DNA of 36,665 bases from Phycisphaerales bacterium (GTDB lineage Bacteria > Planctomycetota > Phycisphaerae > Phycisphaerales > SM1A02), in NCBI GenBank assembly GCA_007693845.1, contig RECV01000169.1, positions 1 to 36,665 of the forward strand, given 5' to 3'. Under the pieces are notes generated by a model. The model saw only the letters and a program-made list of their open reading frames with translations. It was not told where the DNA came from and ran no database searches. Positions within the stretch are counted from its first letter, which is position 1. The number at the start of each line of letters is the position of its first letter. Shown here one piece after another: positions 15,642 to 24,131 of this stretch. Both the position numbers and the translations under genes were made by a program.

Positions 15642-17000
15642 ATGCTTCAGACCACCGAACAAAGCAGCGCGAGACCGGCGACCCGGCCGGCGATGCAGCA
15701 TACCCTCGCTGAGCCGGTGGTGATCGCGGGCAAGGGCCTGCTGCTCGGAGAGGAAGCGCGGGTGACCATTCACCCTGCGCCGATCAACCACGGCATCGTC
15801 TTCGAGCGAACGGATCTGAATCCGGCGGTCAAACTGCCCGCGGTGGTGACGAATGTCGTTCGGCGTGCCCGCCGCACCACGCTGAAGGTCGGTGACGCTT
15901 CCGTGGAAACCATCGAACACTGCATGTCCGCGTTCGCCGGTCTGCGCATCGATAATGCACTGGTGCAGATTGAAGGGCCGGAACTGCCCTGCGGCGATGG
16001 TTCCGCCGCCCCGTTCGTCGAGCCGATTCTCAAGGCCGGCATTGCCGAGCAGGACGCCCCGCGACGGATTTTCCGCATTCAGGAGCCGCTCGTGGTCGAG
16101 GAAGGCGATGCGATGCTCGCCGCGTTCCCGAGTGACACCGATGAGTTCCGCGTGCTATTCGATCTGGACTACGGGCCGAACTCACACCGCATTCAGCGAC
16201 AGTCGCAGACCTTCGCCTCCAGCAACGGGAACTATCAGCACGACATTGCGCGTGCCCGGACCTACAGCTTGCGGGAGGAAGCTCAGGCCCTCTGGGACCG
16301 CGGCATGTGCACGCACCTCACGCCGCGGGATGTGCTCGTGATTGGCGACGACGGACCGATTGAGAACGCCTACCGGTTTGAGAACGAGCCGGTGCGACAC
16401 AAGATCGTCGATCTCCTGGGTGATCTGTATCTGGTCGGGTGTCCGGTGCACGGCCGGTTCGTGGCGTACAAATCCGGCCACGAGTTGAATCAGCGGATGT
16501 GCCGCCGCATCCGCGAGCAGATGTTTGCCCGGCATTTGAAGGAAGTGACCGTCAGGGGACGGGAGATGGACGTTCGCACCATCCAGCGGATCATGCCGCA
16601 CCGGTATCCGATGCTGCTGGTGGACCGGGTGGTGGAGATTCAGGGCGATCGGAAGGCGATCGGCGTCAAGAACGTTACGATCAATGAGCCATTCTTTCAG
16701 GGCCATTATCCCGGAACGCCGATCATGCCCGGAGTGCTCGTCGTCGAGGCGATGGCCCAACTTGGCGGCTTGCTGATGAGTCAGAAACTGGAACATACGG
16801 GCAAAATTGCCGTGCTGCTCAGTCTGGACCGCGTGAAGCTTCGACAGCCGGTGACTCCCGGCGACCAGCTGGTGCTTGAAGCTGAATCCATTCGGGCCAA
16901 AGCTCGAACCGGGACGATGAAGTGTCGCGCCTACGTCGGCGCGAAGCTGGCCGCAGAAGCTCAGATTCGATTCATGATGGTTGATGCCGAGCAGGAGTAA
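15642..17000 (+). CDS. bifunctional LpxC-FabZ fusion
   Basis: One polypeptide of 452 residues joins two enzymes. Residues about 18-300 are LpxC, the zinc deacetylase that commits UDP-3-O-acyl-GlcNAc to lipid A: SVETIEHCMSAFAGL holds Glu92 and zinc ligand His93, VRHKIVDLLGDLYLVG holds zinc ligands His253 and Asp257, and YKSGHELNQ gives His280. Residues about 309-452 are FabZ, the 3-hydroxyacyl-ACP dehydratase of fatty acid synthesis: IMPHRYPMLLVDRVVE, GHYPGTPIMPGVLVVEAMAQ with His355 and Glu369. All catalytic residues are present, so both halves should work. Fusions of this kind are known in several Gram-negative phyla. LpxC and FabZ draw on the same hydroxyacyl-ACP pool, so the fusion fixes their ratio. 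lpxD ends 26 nt upstream and lpxA starts 30 nt downstream. Confidence 0.95.
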   Translation: MLQTTEQSSARPATRPAMQHTLAEPVVIAGKGLLLGEEARVTIHPAPINHGIVFERTDLNPAVKLPAVVTNVVRRARRTTLKVGDASVETIEHCMSAFAGLRIDNALVQIEGPELPCGDGSAAPFVEPILKAGIAEQDAPRRIFRIQEPLVVEEGDAMLAAFPSDTDEFRVLFDLDYGPNSHRIQRQSQTFASSNGNYQHDIARARTYSLREEAQALWDRGMCTHLTPRDVLVIGDDGPIENAYRFENEPVRHKIVDLLGDLYLVGCPVHGRFVAYKSGHELNQRMCRRIREQMFARHLKEVTVRGREMDVRTIQRIMPHRYPMLLVDRVVEIQGDRKAIGVKNVTINEPFFQGHYPGTPIMPGVLVVEAMAQLGGLLMSQKLEHTGKIAVLLSLDRVKLRQPVTPGDQLVLEAESIRAKARTGTMKCRAYVGAKLAAEAQIRFMMVDAEQE

Positions 17001-17029
17001 GTTCGCCGACGGAATGGGACGGACCGCTT

Positions 17030-17878
17030 ATGAGTATGACGACGATTCATCCGACCGCCATTATCGATCCCACCGCGGATGTGCACGACTCTGTTGAGAT
17101 CGGCCCGTACTGCGTGGTCGGGCCGGACGTTCGCATCGGAGCCGGCACCATTTTGCACAACCACGTCATTGTGCAGGCGAACACCGCCATCGGTGAGGAC
17201 AACGAAATCTACCCGTTCTCCGTCATCGGCTCCGATCCCCAGGACCGGAAGTTCAAGGGCGAAGAAGCCACCTGCATCATCGGCGACCGCAACAAGATTC
17301 GCGAGCATGTCACCATTCATCGCGGCACCGCCAACGGCGGCGGGGTCACGCGCCTCGGCAGTGACAACCTCATCATGGTGGCGGCCCACATCGCGCACGA
17401 CTGCTCGCTCGGCAGCGACATCTGCATCGCCAACCAGGTCATGCTCGCCGGCCATGTCCGCGTGGAGGACGGCGCGAACATTGGCGGCGGGGCGGGGGTG
17501 CATCACTTCGCCACCGTCGGTTCCTGCGCGTTCGTCGGGGGCCTGGCGCGCATCACCAAAGACGTTCCCCCCTTCACGATCGTCGAAGGCAATCCCGCCG
17601 AAGTCCGCGCGATCAACGTCATCGCCATGAGCCGACGCGGCTACGACGCCTCGCACATCGAAGCGATGAAGGTCGCCTTCCGCCGGCTGTTCCGCGACAA
17701 CGGCGCGTCGATGAGCGAGAAGATCGTCGAGCTTCGCCGCACCTACGCCAGTGTGCCGGCGGTCATGCGTCTCTGTGATGCACTGTCCGCCACAGCGATC
17801 GGCGTGCACGGCCGCGCACGTGAGAACGCCCGGACGGACGATAAACGCTCCGCCGGTACGCACGACTCCAACGAGTGA
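17030..17878 (+). CDS. lpxA: UDP-N-acetylglucosamine O-acyltransferase LpxA
   Basis: Catalyses the first lipid A step, moving a 3-hydroxyacyl chain from ACP to UDP-GlcNAc. The 282 residues begin with hexapeptide repeats (IHPTAIIDPTADVHDSVEIG) and contain FSVIGSDPQDRKFKGE, a classic LpxA signature, IREHVTIHRGT near 90, and the catalytic site AAHIAHDCSLGSD with His120 and His123 (equivalent to E. coli His122 and His125). The C-terminal helical domain (RGYDASHIEAMKVAFRRLF) is present, with a charged tail of about 20 residues beyond the usual end. It is the last gene of the envelope operon. No terminator follows. Confidence 0.96.
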   Translation: MSMTTIHPTAIIDPTADVHDSVEIGPYCVVGPDVRIGAGTILHNHVIVQANTAIGEDNEIYPFSVIGSDPQDRKFKGEEATCIIGDRNKIREHVTIHRGTANGGGVTRLGSDNLIMVAAHIAHDCSLGSDICIANQVMLAGHVRVEDGANIGGGAGVHHFATVGSCAFVGGLARITKDVPPFTIVEGNPAEVRAINVIAMSRRGYDASHIEAMKVAFRRLFRDNGASMSEKIVELRRTYASVPAVMRLCDALSATAIGVHGRARENARTDDKRSAGTHDSNE

Positions 17879-17880
17879 GA

Positions 17881-17912
17881 TTGACGGCCGGAACGCGCAG
17901 CAAAGGTACAAT
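17881..17912 (+). promoter_or_regulatory. promoter-like pair downstream of lpxA
   Basis: TTGACG (17881-17886), a long 20-bp spacer, then TACAAT (17907-17912), the last at five of six consensus positions and 7 nt before an ATG. The spacer is outside the usual 16-18 bp, which lowers confidence. Confidence 0.35.
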
Positions 17913-17919
17913 CGTCGAC

Positions 17920-18006
17920 ATGAACTGCAATGCCGCCCGGCGCGCCCTCTGGATGTTCATTTTCAATGGTGTGACGGAAAAGATGACCGCCCCGCGTGTG
18001 CGCTGA
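17920..18006 (+). CDS. possible 28-residue leaderless small ORF
   Basis: ATG at 17920 to TGA at 18006 encodes MNCNAARRALWMFIFNGV and ten further residues, with a short hydrophobic core (LWMFIFNGV) and basic ends. It has no Shine-Dalgarno, but a TACAAT hexamer lies 7 nt before the ATG, the same spacing seen at larger genes here. It occupies part of the 169-nt gap between lpxA and the convergent acidic-protein gene. It may equally be the 5' end of a small RNA or chance. I do not recognise the peptide. Confidence 0.25.
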   Translation: MNCNAARRALWMFIFNGVTEKMTAPRVR

Positions 18007-18047
18007 TACGTTCATCGCCAGTTGGCAATCAGCAATCGTGATGCGAA

Positions 18048-18476
18048 TCAGATGATCTCGTCTTCATCATCATCGTCGATCAGGCGGTCGAGATCTTCCT
18101 CGTCATCATCAACGATCAGTTCGTCTTCATCCTCATCATCAATGATGTCTTCGTCGTCGTCGTCTTCTTCATCATCATCATCTTCGTCGAGCTCATCATC
18201 GTCGAAGAAGTCCTCATCCTCATCGTCGTCGTCTTCTTCGTCCTCATCTTCGTCCTCGTCGAGGTCGTCGTCGACTTCCTCCTCCTCATCCCCGAAGAAG
18301 ATGACATCCTCATCTTCCTCATCGCCCCAGGTGAGTTGAGGGGAAAGGGCAGCGGACTCATCGCGCAAAGCCGCGAAGGGCTGGTCGGACAGGTCGCTGA
18401 GCGGCCGGGATGAGCGCGTTCGCGCATCGGTGTCGGATCGAAGGGAAGCGAATCGGTGGCCGATGGTATGAAGCAT
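18048..18476 (-). CDS. highly acidic Asp/Glu-rich protein
   Basis: A 142-residue protein whose first 48 residues are ordinary (MLHTIGHRFASLRSDTD, SDLSDQPFAALRDESAAL) and whose last 90 or so are almost only Asp and Glu with scattered Ile, Leu and Phe (for example WGDEEDEDVIFFGDEEEE). The acidic part is encoded by runs of GAC, GAT, GAG and GAA, so the DNA is a degenerate trinucleotide repeat. The ATG at 18476 has GGAG 9 nt upstream; 26 more codons are open upstream without support. Such acidic tails can bind cations or basic proteins such as ribosomal or nucleoid proteins, but no function is assigned. Acidic low-complexity proteins of this type are seen in planctomycetes. Confidence 0.7.
   Translation of the reverse strand: MLHTIGHRFASLRSDTDARTRSSRPLSDLSDQPFAALRDESAALSPQLTWGDEEDEDVIFFGDEEEEVDDDLDEDEDEDEEDDDDEDEDFFDDDELDEDDDDEEDDDDEDIIDDEDEDELIVDDDEEDLDRLIDDDDEDEII
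18056..18330. repeat. degenerate TCA/TCG/TCT trinucleotide repeat tract
   Basis: About 275 bp of plus-strand triplets TCA, TCG, TCT, TCC with few interruptions; it is the coding DNA for the acidic tail on the minus strand. Copy-number slippage by triplets would keep the frame and change tail length. Confidence 0.8.
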
Positions 18477-18649
18477 GATGGGCTGCTCCGTGAGCAAAAT
18501 AACTGCGTACTGCGGAATCAATTTCGTGCGGCTGGTATTGGACCGTCTTCGCAAGAGAAGTCAACCCCGTTGCGTGAGAAAGGGGCCGCTTCCCGTGCCC
18601 GCGCATCGCGCGAGATCACGAACGGCGGAAACGTGCCTTCCATTCCGAT

Positions 18650-21600
18650 TCAATTGACATCATTCCGGGGATCGTTGGGCGGGAAGGGCACTGCGATCGT
18701 GCGCTGTTCGGTCGAGAGCAGCAGCCACCCATCGATGAGTCCCGAACTTCTCACCGGTTCGTTGAGTGGGGGCAGTTCGATCGTTTCGTCCATCAGGCGG
18801 CCGTTTTCATCGACAATGTAGATCCAGTAGGGGTGATGGGTCCGCCATCCGGCGCCTTCATCGTGACGACGCTGCACCGGCTGGAGCGCGCTGATCAGCA
18901 GGCGTCGGTCGTGGCCGCGCTGCGTGCTGAGATAGTTTCGGTCCTCACGCACCGCATCGGCACCGAGTATCTCGCCGTCGGGAGAGAGCCGATACCACCG
19001 TTGCCGCTCCCGGACGAGGATGGCTCCGGCTTCGATGCGCAAGTCCAGCAGGGCAGGCCGCGTGTCTTCGATCGTCTCCGGCCGCGGCAGCGGCGATGAG
19101 ATCGCACCGGTCAGCGGATCAATCCGGTGGTTCGTGCCGGCGTCCGTGACCAGGAGCACAATGCCGCCGGATTGAACCGACTTGACGGCACTGCTGGCGT
19201 CGTAGGCATCAATCTGCCAGATTACTTCGTCCCGGATCAAATCCAGACACCCCACGCCGGCATGCGAGCCGAAGATTACTGTGCCGCTCAGTCCCGGCTG
19301 GAGCCAGAGCACATCTTCCGATCCGAACTCTTCGATGGTGTGCGGCGTGGCGGAGAGCGGGGTGCCATCGTGCAGATCGTATGACTGGATCATCGTGCCG
19401 CGCGGCGCATCGCCAGGGCGTTCGCCGAGACCCGAGAGAACGACCCGGTCGCCATGCTGCATCACGTGAAAGATGCGGTCGAAGGGCGTCGCGCGAGACC
19501 AGCGCACCGTGCCGTCACGGCGATCCAGTGCGGCGATCTCGCCGAGTCGTTGTGACTTGATGATCGATTCGTCGCCAACGCGAACGATCACTTCGTGGGG
19601 TTCGAAATGCTTCCCATCCGGGCCGACGAGACGGCGCCCGTCCAATCGTTCGAGACGTTGTTCGTACTCGGGAAACAACGCGCCACGCGATGGTGACCGC
19701 CATCGTTCCTCGCCGCTCTCGGCATGAAGTGAAATCAATTCGCTCAGGCCTTGCGGATCAATGGTCTGCAGCAGGAACTCGCGTTCCGAGATGGCCAGTT
19801 GAACCATCGTCTCCGGCAGGGCGTTCGAAGAGATCTGTCGCCATGACCGACTCCAGATTCTGGTCAGGTCATCAGCCGCCATCATTGCCAGACCGTGGGG
19901 GGTCTGAAGGACGAAGCGATCGGCCGTCTGCGTGGTTTGCCGGGGCTCCTCAGCTCGCGGCAGCAGCGTGCCGTTGAGCGCGACCGCGGTTCCACGCTGT
20001 GAACCGAGGCGAGGCCGCTGCGTCACGGCTTGCTGTTCCTGCTCGAGCGTTCGGCGCCACTCATTGACGCGGCGCCGCACGTCCGGCGATTCACCCGGGA
20101 CCTGGACCGCCGGATCGTCGAAGTGATCCGCGACAAACGCCAGCACTTCGCGCGCTACCCGGTCGCGGCCGAGATCGAGGGCGTGTTCGACGATCATCCC
20201 GACGTATCGTTCGAGCCGTTCCCGGGTCACCTCGGAGTCCGAGGGTGTGAGGCGCAGCAGCGCGGTCAGCATGTCCAGACTGCGGGCGTGATCGCCCCGC
20301 CGCTCCATGCGGCGCGACGCTTCGATCAGCGAATCGACCGCCGCTTCAGCGAAGGGATATCGCCACGCCACGCCGAGCAGACCTGAGATTTCGGTGCGTG
20401 AGGCCTCGCGGCGGGCGTTGAATTCCGCTTCGCCGCGGCGGGCCGCATCTTGGTAGATCCCGCTGCCATGCTGGTCGATCAGCACGCTGATGCGTTCGGT
20501 GGCCCATGCCCGCGCGGGTCGGCTTCGGTCGTCTTCATGCCAGTGGTAGCCGTGCAATGACTCGGATTCGAGGATCGATTGGTACTGCGTGATGGCGGCT
20601 TCGGGCTCTTCCTGCGCGAGCCAGTCCCCGTACGCCAGCCGGTAGGCGATCTGCTGGGTCTTATTCTGCGCGACCGCGGCCATGAGGTCGAAGAACTGGT
20701 GAATAGTCTGTGTCTCGCCGCCCCAGGCGCGGGGATCGACTTCGAGCAGCATGCTGAACAAGGCCTGCCTCTGCCGGACGGCCTTCTCGCCCGGCGCTCG
20801 TTCGATCGCCTGGTGGGCAAGTTGTGCGCTTTCGAGAATGAGCGACAGGCGAAGCTCGCGTATGGCCAGCCGCAGGAGCGAAACCGCGGGGGTGGGATCG
20901 GCGGGGTCAGCGGCAATCCGTTCACGCAACAGTTCCTCGGCCCGGTCCAGCGACATATAGACCCGCAGTTCATCGGCGGTCGCCGCCACCAGTTGCGCGC
21001 CGTCCGCAACGGCGTTGACGGGTTCCTCGATGAGAATCCGATTGATGACCTCACCCGATCGGCGATCACAGATGACCAGTTCCTTCTCCGTCGGAATGAG
21101 CAGCGCATCGGCGGTCAACTGCACCCGGCCGCGCACCGGCCGCTGTCCCGGCCGGATCGGGCCGCTTCCCGCTTCCGGGTACATCCACACCGTCTGCTCA
21201 ATGTCGTCGAGTGAAAAAGCGCGAACATCCTGTCCGATCAGGTAGAGATGCTCATCATCCGACAGCAGATAGGACGGACTGCCCCAGCGCGAGGAGTCGG
21301 TGGTCGAGTGGCTGGCCAGCACCGCGCCGGTCGCGCGGTCGTACTCGTTGATCTGTCTCAGACCGGGCATGAGCGCGATCACGCGGTCGTGCGTCACCAC
21401 CGGTGCGCTGAGTTCCCAGGGCAGGCGGTTCTGTTCCTGAACGGACGGAATGAGGGGCACCGAATGCCGGCGAAGCCAGACCGTCTCGCCGGTCCGCGCA
21501 GTGAGTTTGGCAACCGCGCCGATCGAACTGGCCACATAGAGTGCGCCGTCTTTGTAGCTGAGCGCAGAAAAGGCGCGCACCCCGCGGCGGATCGCGCCGC

Positions 21601-22933
21601 TCGAGACGATGTGCCGGTGCCAGCGAATCTGCCCGCTTTCCAGATCAAACGCGAGAACGTAGCAACTCGACAGGGACTGCGCGCTGACCTTGCGCGCCAC
21701 CAGATACACGGTTCCGTCGTGAATGATCGGCATGCCGTGCGGAAAGAGCCCTTCAAATTCCTCCTGCCCGTCCAGTCGGTCCAGACGCCGGGACCAGCGT
21801 TCTTCGCCGGTTCGTTTGTCGAGGCAGATGATTCGTCCATCGCTCGAACGCTGCGTGCTGTAGGCGTGGCCGGTCAGAGTGACCACGGCATCGTGACTGA
21901 CCGCAACGAGACTGAGGTCCATCGGGAGTTCATCTTCGCGGTCCACGATGGTCAGTCGGGGTCGATCGGTGAACGGTTCGTCCCAGATCGGCTGACCGCT
22001 CAGACGATCGTGCGCGGAAATGCGATGGCCCTGACTGATGTAGACCGCGGTCGGCGTGACGGTCGCGGTGGCCGTCAGCAGATGTCCATCTTCCCGGCTG
22101 GGAATGATGTTGCGGGAAAATGTCGGGCGGGCATTGCGCTCCTGATTCGTTCGCCGCTTGTGCAGTGATTCTTCGAGCGGAATGGACCAGATGTTCTCCG
22201 AGACGAGCGCGGAAAGATCCTCCGTTGTGCTGCGATCGAATATGGTGAGGCCGCCGGTGTCACGGCCGCCGGTCTCGATCGCGTCGAGACGGTCGAGTTG
22301 TTCGAGAAAGGGAAGGGCGGCCTGATCGAAGGTCGTCAGCGCATCGCGCGCTCGCTGCGCGGTGTCGCGGTCATTCAGATGTCGAGCCGCGAGGGCGGTG
22401 AGATGCCAGGCGTGAAGCGCATCCGTATCGCTGAGGTCGGGGTGATCCCGCGTTTCCTTGAGCAGTTCGAGTGCGGTTCGAAAGTGCGCCCGTTCCACCG
22501 CGCGTTGGGCGAGCGTGAGCAGCGCGTCCAGACCGGGAGCGGTAAGGACGCGCGTCGCCACGAGTTGCTCGAACGCGCCCGCCTCCCGCAGGCGCTCGGC
22601 CCGCGGCGTTTCGATGGTGCGGTACCGCTCAAGCAAGGCGGGATCGCTTTGCAGCAGTTGCAGCACGCCGCGGCGGATGGCGATGAACTCACCCGGCCGG
22701 CCGTCGGCGCGGGGGACGACCCGGAACGCGGACTCATCGAGCAGTTCCTGAAAGAGGCGGACCGCTTCGCCGAGGTTATCGTCCATCTGCTCCAGGGCGC
22801 GCTCGAGTTGACCCCGGGCGTGGGGGGAATCGTCAACATAGACCGGATTATCCTGCTGTCCGGCGGCCGGGCCGATCAACCAGAATCCGATCATCAGGCA
22901 ACAAAGGGCGGTGGTCGTGCGAATCAGTTTCAT
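18650..22933 (-). CDS. large secreted PQQ-propeller repeat protein with internal helical domain
   Basis: A 1427-residue protein with a clear signal peptide (TTALCCLMIGFWLIGPAAG, cleavage near 25), so periplasmic or exported. After an N-terminal helical region (SPHARGQLERALEQMDDN), PQQ-like blades run from about 280 to 650, for example CLDKRTGEERWSRRL, AFDLESGQIRWHRHI and LTARTGETVWLRRH. A long alpha-helical, TPR-like section covers about 660-1000 (EELLRERIAADPADPTPAV, HARSLDMLTALLRLTP). A second set of blades runs from about 1010 to the end (SLHAESGEERWRS, ALDRRDGTVRWSRA). No catalytic residues or quinone-enzyme signatures are seen, so it is probably a scaffold or binding protein. A TATAGG hexamer lies 6 nt before the ATG, without a matching -35. 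Similar large PQQ-repeat proteins are frequent in planctomycetes. Confidence 0.85.
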   Translation of the reverse strand: MKLIRTTTALCCLMIGFWLIGPAAGQQDNPVYVDDSPHARGQLERALEQMDDNLGEAVRLFQELLDESAFRVVPRADGRPGEFIAIRRGVLQLLQSDPALLERYRTIETPRAERLREAGAFEQLVATRVLTAPGLDALLTLAQRAVERAHFRTALELLKETRDHPDLSDTDALHAWHLTALAARHLNDRDTAQRARDALTTFDQAALPFLEQLDRLDAIETGGRDTGGLTIFDRSTTEDLSALVSENIWSIPLEESLHKRRTNQERNARPTFSRNIIPSREDGHLLTATATVTPTAVYISQGHRISAHDRLSGQPIWDEPFTDRPRLTIVDREDELPMDLSLVAVSHDAVVTLTGHAYSTQRSSDGRIICLDKRTGEERWSRRLDRLDGQEEFEGLFPHGMPIIHDGTVYLVARKVSAQSLSSCYVLAFDLESGQIRWHRHIVSSGAIRRGVRAFSALSYKDGALYVASSIGAVAKLTARTGETVWLRRHSVPLIPSVQEQNRLPWELSAPVVTHDRVIALMPGLRQINEYDRATGAVLASHSTTDSSRWGSPSYLLSDDEHLYLIGQDVRAFSLDDIEQTVWMYPEAGSGPIRPGQRPVRGRVQLTADALLIPTEKELVICDRRSGEVINRILIEEPVNAVADGAQLVAATADELRVYMSLDRAEELLRERIAADPADPTPAVSLLRLAIRELRLSLILESAQLAHQAIERAPGEKAVRQRQALFSMLLEVDPRAWGGETQTIHQFFDLMAAVAQNKTQQIAYRLAYGDWLAQEEPEAAITQYQSILESESLHGYHWHEDDRSRPARAWATERISVLIDQHGSGIYQDAARRGEAEFNARREASRTEISGLLGVAWRYPFAEAAVDSLIEASRRMERRGDHARSLDMLTALLRLTPSDSEVTRERLERYVGMIVEHALDLGRDRVAREVLAFVADHFDDPAVQVPGESPDVRRRVNEWRRTLEQEQQAVTQRPRLGSQRGTAVALNGTLLPRAEEPRQTTQTADRFVLQTPHGLAMMAADDLTRIWSRSWRQISSNALPETMVQLAISEREFLLQTIDPQGLSELISLHAESGEERWRSPSRGALFPEYEQRLERLDGRRLVGPDGKHFEPHEVIVRVGDESIIKSQRLGEIAALDRRDGTVRWSRATPFDRIFHVMQHGDRVVLSGLGERPGDAPRGTMIQSYDLHDGTPLSATPHTIEEFGSEDVLWLQPGLSGTVIFGSHAGVGCLDLIRDEVIWQIDAYDASSAVKSVQSGGIVLLVTDAGTNHRIDPLTGAISSPLPRPETIEDTRPALLDLRIEAGAILVRERQRWYRLSPDGEILGADAVREDRNYLSTQRGHDRRLLISALQPVQRRHDEGAGWRTHHPYWIYIVDENGRLMDETIELPPLNEPVRSSGLIDGWLLLSTEQRTIAVPFPPNDPRNDVN

Positions 22934-23070
22934 GGCGAACCTATATTCTCGGTCGTTCGAGGCCGGAGCATTCGGTCAAGTCGTCATGAATGCTAGGAAG
23001 ATTGGGTTGATTCTGCCGCTTGAATCGCCGATTCAATTCAGGTTGATTTGGCCAGGGTTGGAGGCTTGCC

Positions 23071-23514
23071 ATGGTGAACGACTCGGTCCTACTTTCCCCA
23101 CCACCGGATGCCCGCGGCCCCCGAGAGGTGGCGGCCGATCTGGCGCGTCACCGCCGGGTCGTTCTGCTCCTGGCGGGCGTCGTCCTGCTCAGTGCCGCCG
23201 ATCTGATCATCACCGTGACGCATCTCCGCTCGGTCGGCATGATCGAGGCCAATCCGATCGCTGCGTACCTGATCCGGACCACCGGCTCGCCCATCGTGCT
23301 GGGGGTCTACAAGTTTCTGACCGTGGCGGTCTGCGTGGCGGTGCTTTATCGGATTCGGCGATATTTTCTCGGTGAGCTCGGGGCGTGGCTGTCGGTGCTC
23401 ATCCTCGCGGGCATGTCCGTGATCTGGCACCAGTACTCCGAACGCCTCGGCGATCTGGACGACATCGTCCTCGCGCAGGCCGGAAGCAGCGAAAACTGGC
23501 TCTTCCTCGACTGA
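23071..23514 (+). CDS. DUF5658-type small membrane protein
   Basis: A 147-residue protein with an acidic, Pro-rich N-terminus and three membrane helices: VVLLLAGVVLLSAADLIITV near 31-50, a second around VLGVYKFLTVAVCVAVLYRI near 77-96, and LGAWLSVLILAGMSVIW near 104-120. The pattern of an Asp and Thr in helix 1 followed by EANPIAAYL and a Lys in helix 2 matches the DUF5658 family, whose function is not known. The start ATG at 23071 has GGAGG 6 nt upstream. It diverges from the PQQ-propeller gene and lies 28 nt before the lipoprotein gene in the same direction. Confidence 0.82.
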   Translation: MVNDSVLLSPPPDARGPREVAADLARHRRVVLLLAGVVLLSAADLIITVTHLRSVGMIEANPIAAYLIRTTGSPIVLGVYKFLTVAVCVAVLYRIRRYFLGELGAWLSVLILAGMSVIWHQYSERLGDLDDIVLAQAGSSENWLFLD

Positions 23515-23535
23515 AAGATCGGCCGGCGGTAAAGT
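23507..23535 (+). promoter_or_regulatory. candidate promoter of the WHy lipoprotein gene, leaderless geometry
   Basis: TCGACT (23507-23512), 17 bp, TAAAGT (23530-23535), then 7 nt to ATG 23543. It overlaps the end of the preceding gene. No Shine-Dalgarno is present. Confidence 0.45.
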
Positions 23536-23542
23536 ACGCGGC

Positions 23543-24070
23543 ATGATCGGATTTCATTCGCCTCTCTGCACGGGTGGGACACATCGACGGTCCCGGTCCT
23601 CCCTTGGGTTCATCATTGCCATGCTGACCATGATGGCGGCGTTGCCCGGCTGCAACATGCTGCAGCCGCCGTCGGTGCGGGTTCAGGACGTCGCGCAGAT
23701 CGAAGCGACTTCAGACGGCACCGTGCTCAACTTCCAACTCGCCATGGGGAACCCCAATGCCGAGTCGTTGCAGTTGCTGGAGGTTTCCTACGAACTGAGC
23801 ATTGACGGGCAGGTGGTTTACGAGGGACGCCGCGCCGCGCAGCGCACGCTCGGGCCGCGGACCGAAGCGGATATGGAGCTCCCCGCGGTGATTCCGTTTG
23901 CCCGGATCGGGTGGGGTGAAGAGGCCCTGCCCCGTGATGCGAAGTACCAGTTGCGCGGATCGCTGCAATACGTGACACCGGGGTACATCGCCGAAATCCT
24001 CTTCGACACCGGCGTGCGGCGGCCGCGGATTTCCTTTGCCGATCAAGGCGAAGTCACCCTGGATCGCTGA
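23543..24070 (+). CDS. lipoprotein with LEA14/WHy-like domain
   Basis: A 175-residue protein with a positively charged N-terminus, a hydrophobic run (LGFIIAMLTMMAALPGC) ending in the lipobox LPGC with Cys near 37, so a lipid-anchored periplasmic or outer-membrane protein. The remainder reads like a single LEA14/WHy (water stress and hypersensitive response) beta-sandwich: VRVQDVAQIEATSDGTVLNFQLAMGNPNAESL, SYELSIDGQVVYEG, LPAVIPFARIGW. WHy domains are known from desiccation and stress proteins and from some bacterial lipoproteins; the substrate here is unknown. An internal ATG at 23621 would still keep the lipobox. It converges with the pilus operon, whose last stop lies 61 nt further on. Confidence 0.8.
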   Translation: MIGFHSPLCTGGTHRRSRSSLGFIIAMLTMMAALPGCNMLQPPSVRVQDVAQIEATSDGTVLNFQLAMGNPNAESLQLLEVSYELSIDGQVVYEGRRAAQRTLGPRTEADMELPAVIPFARIGWGEEALPRDAKYQLRGSLQYVTPGYIAEILFDTGVRRPRISFADQGEVTLDR

Positions 24071-24131
24071 GTATCGACAGGACGAAACGCCCAGCGTCCG
24101 ACGATCGTTCGGAACCGATCACTCATTCGGT

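Noticed and set aside
18022-18339. Poly-serine open frame on the plus strand
   Set aside because: It is the complement of the Asp/Glu codons of the acidic protein; no start signal and no plausible function.
21248-22168. Plus-strand open frame of 306 codons inside the PQQ-propeller gene
   Set aside because: Antisense shadow, no domain or start signal.
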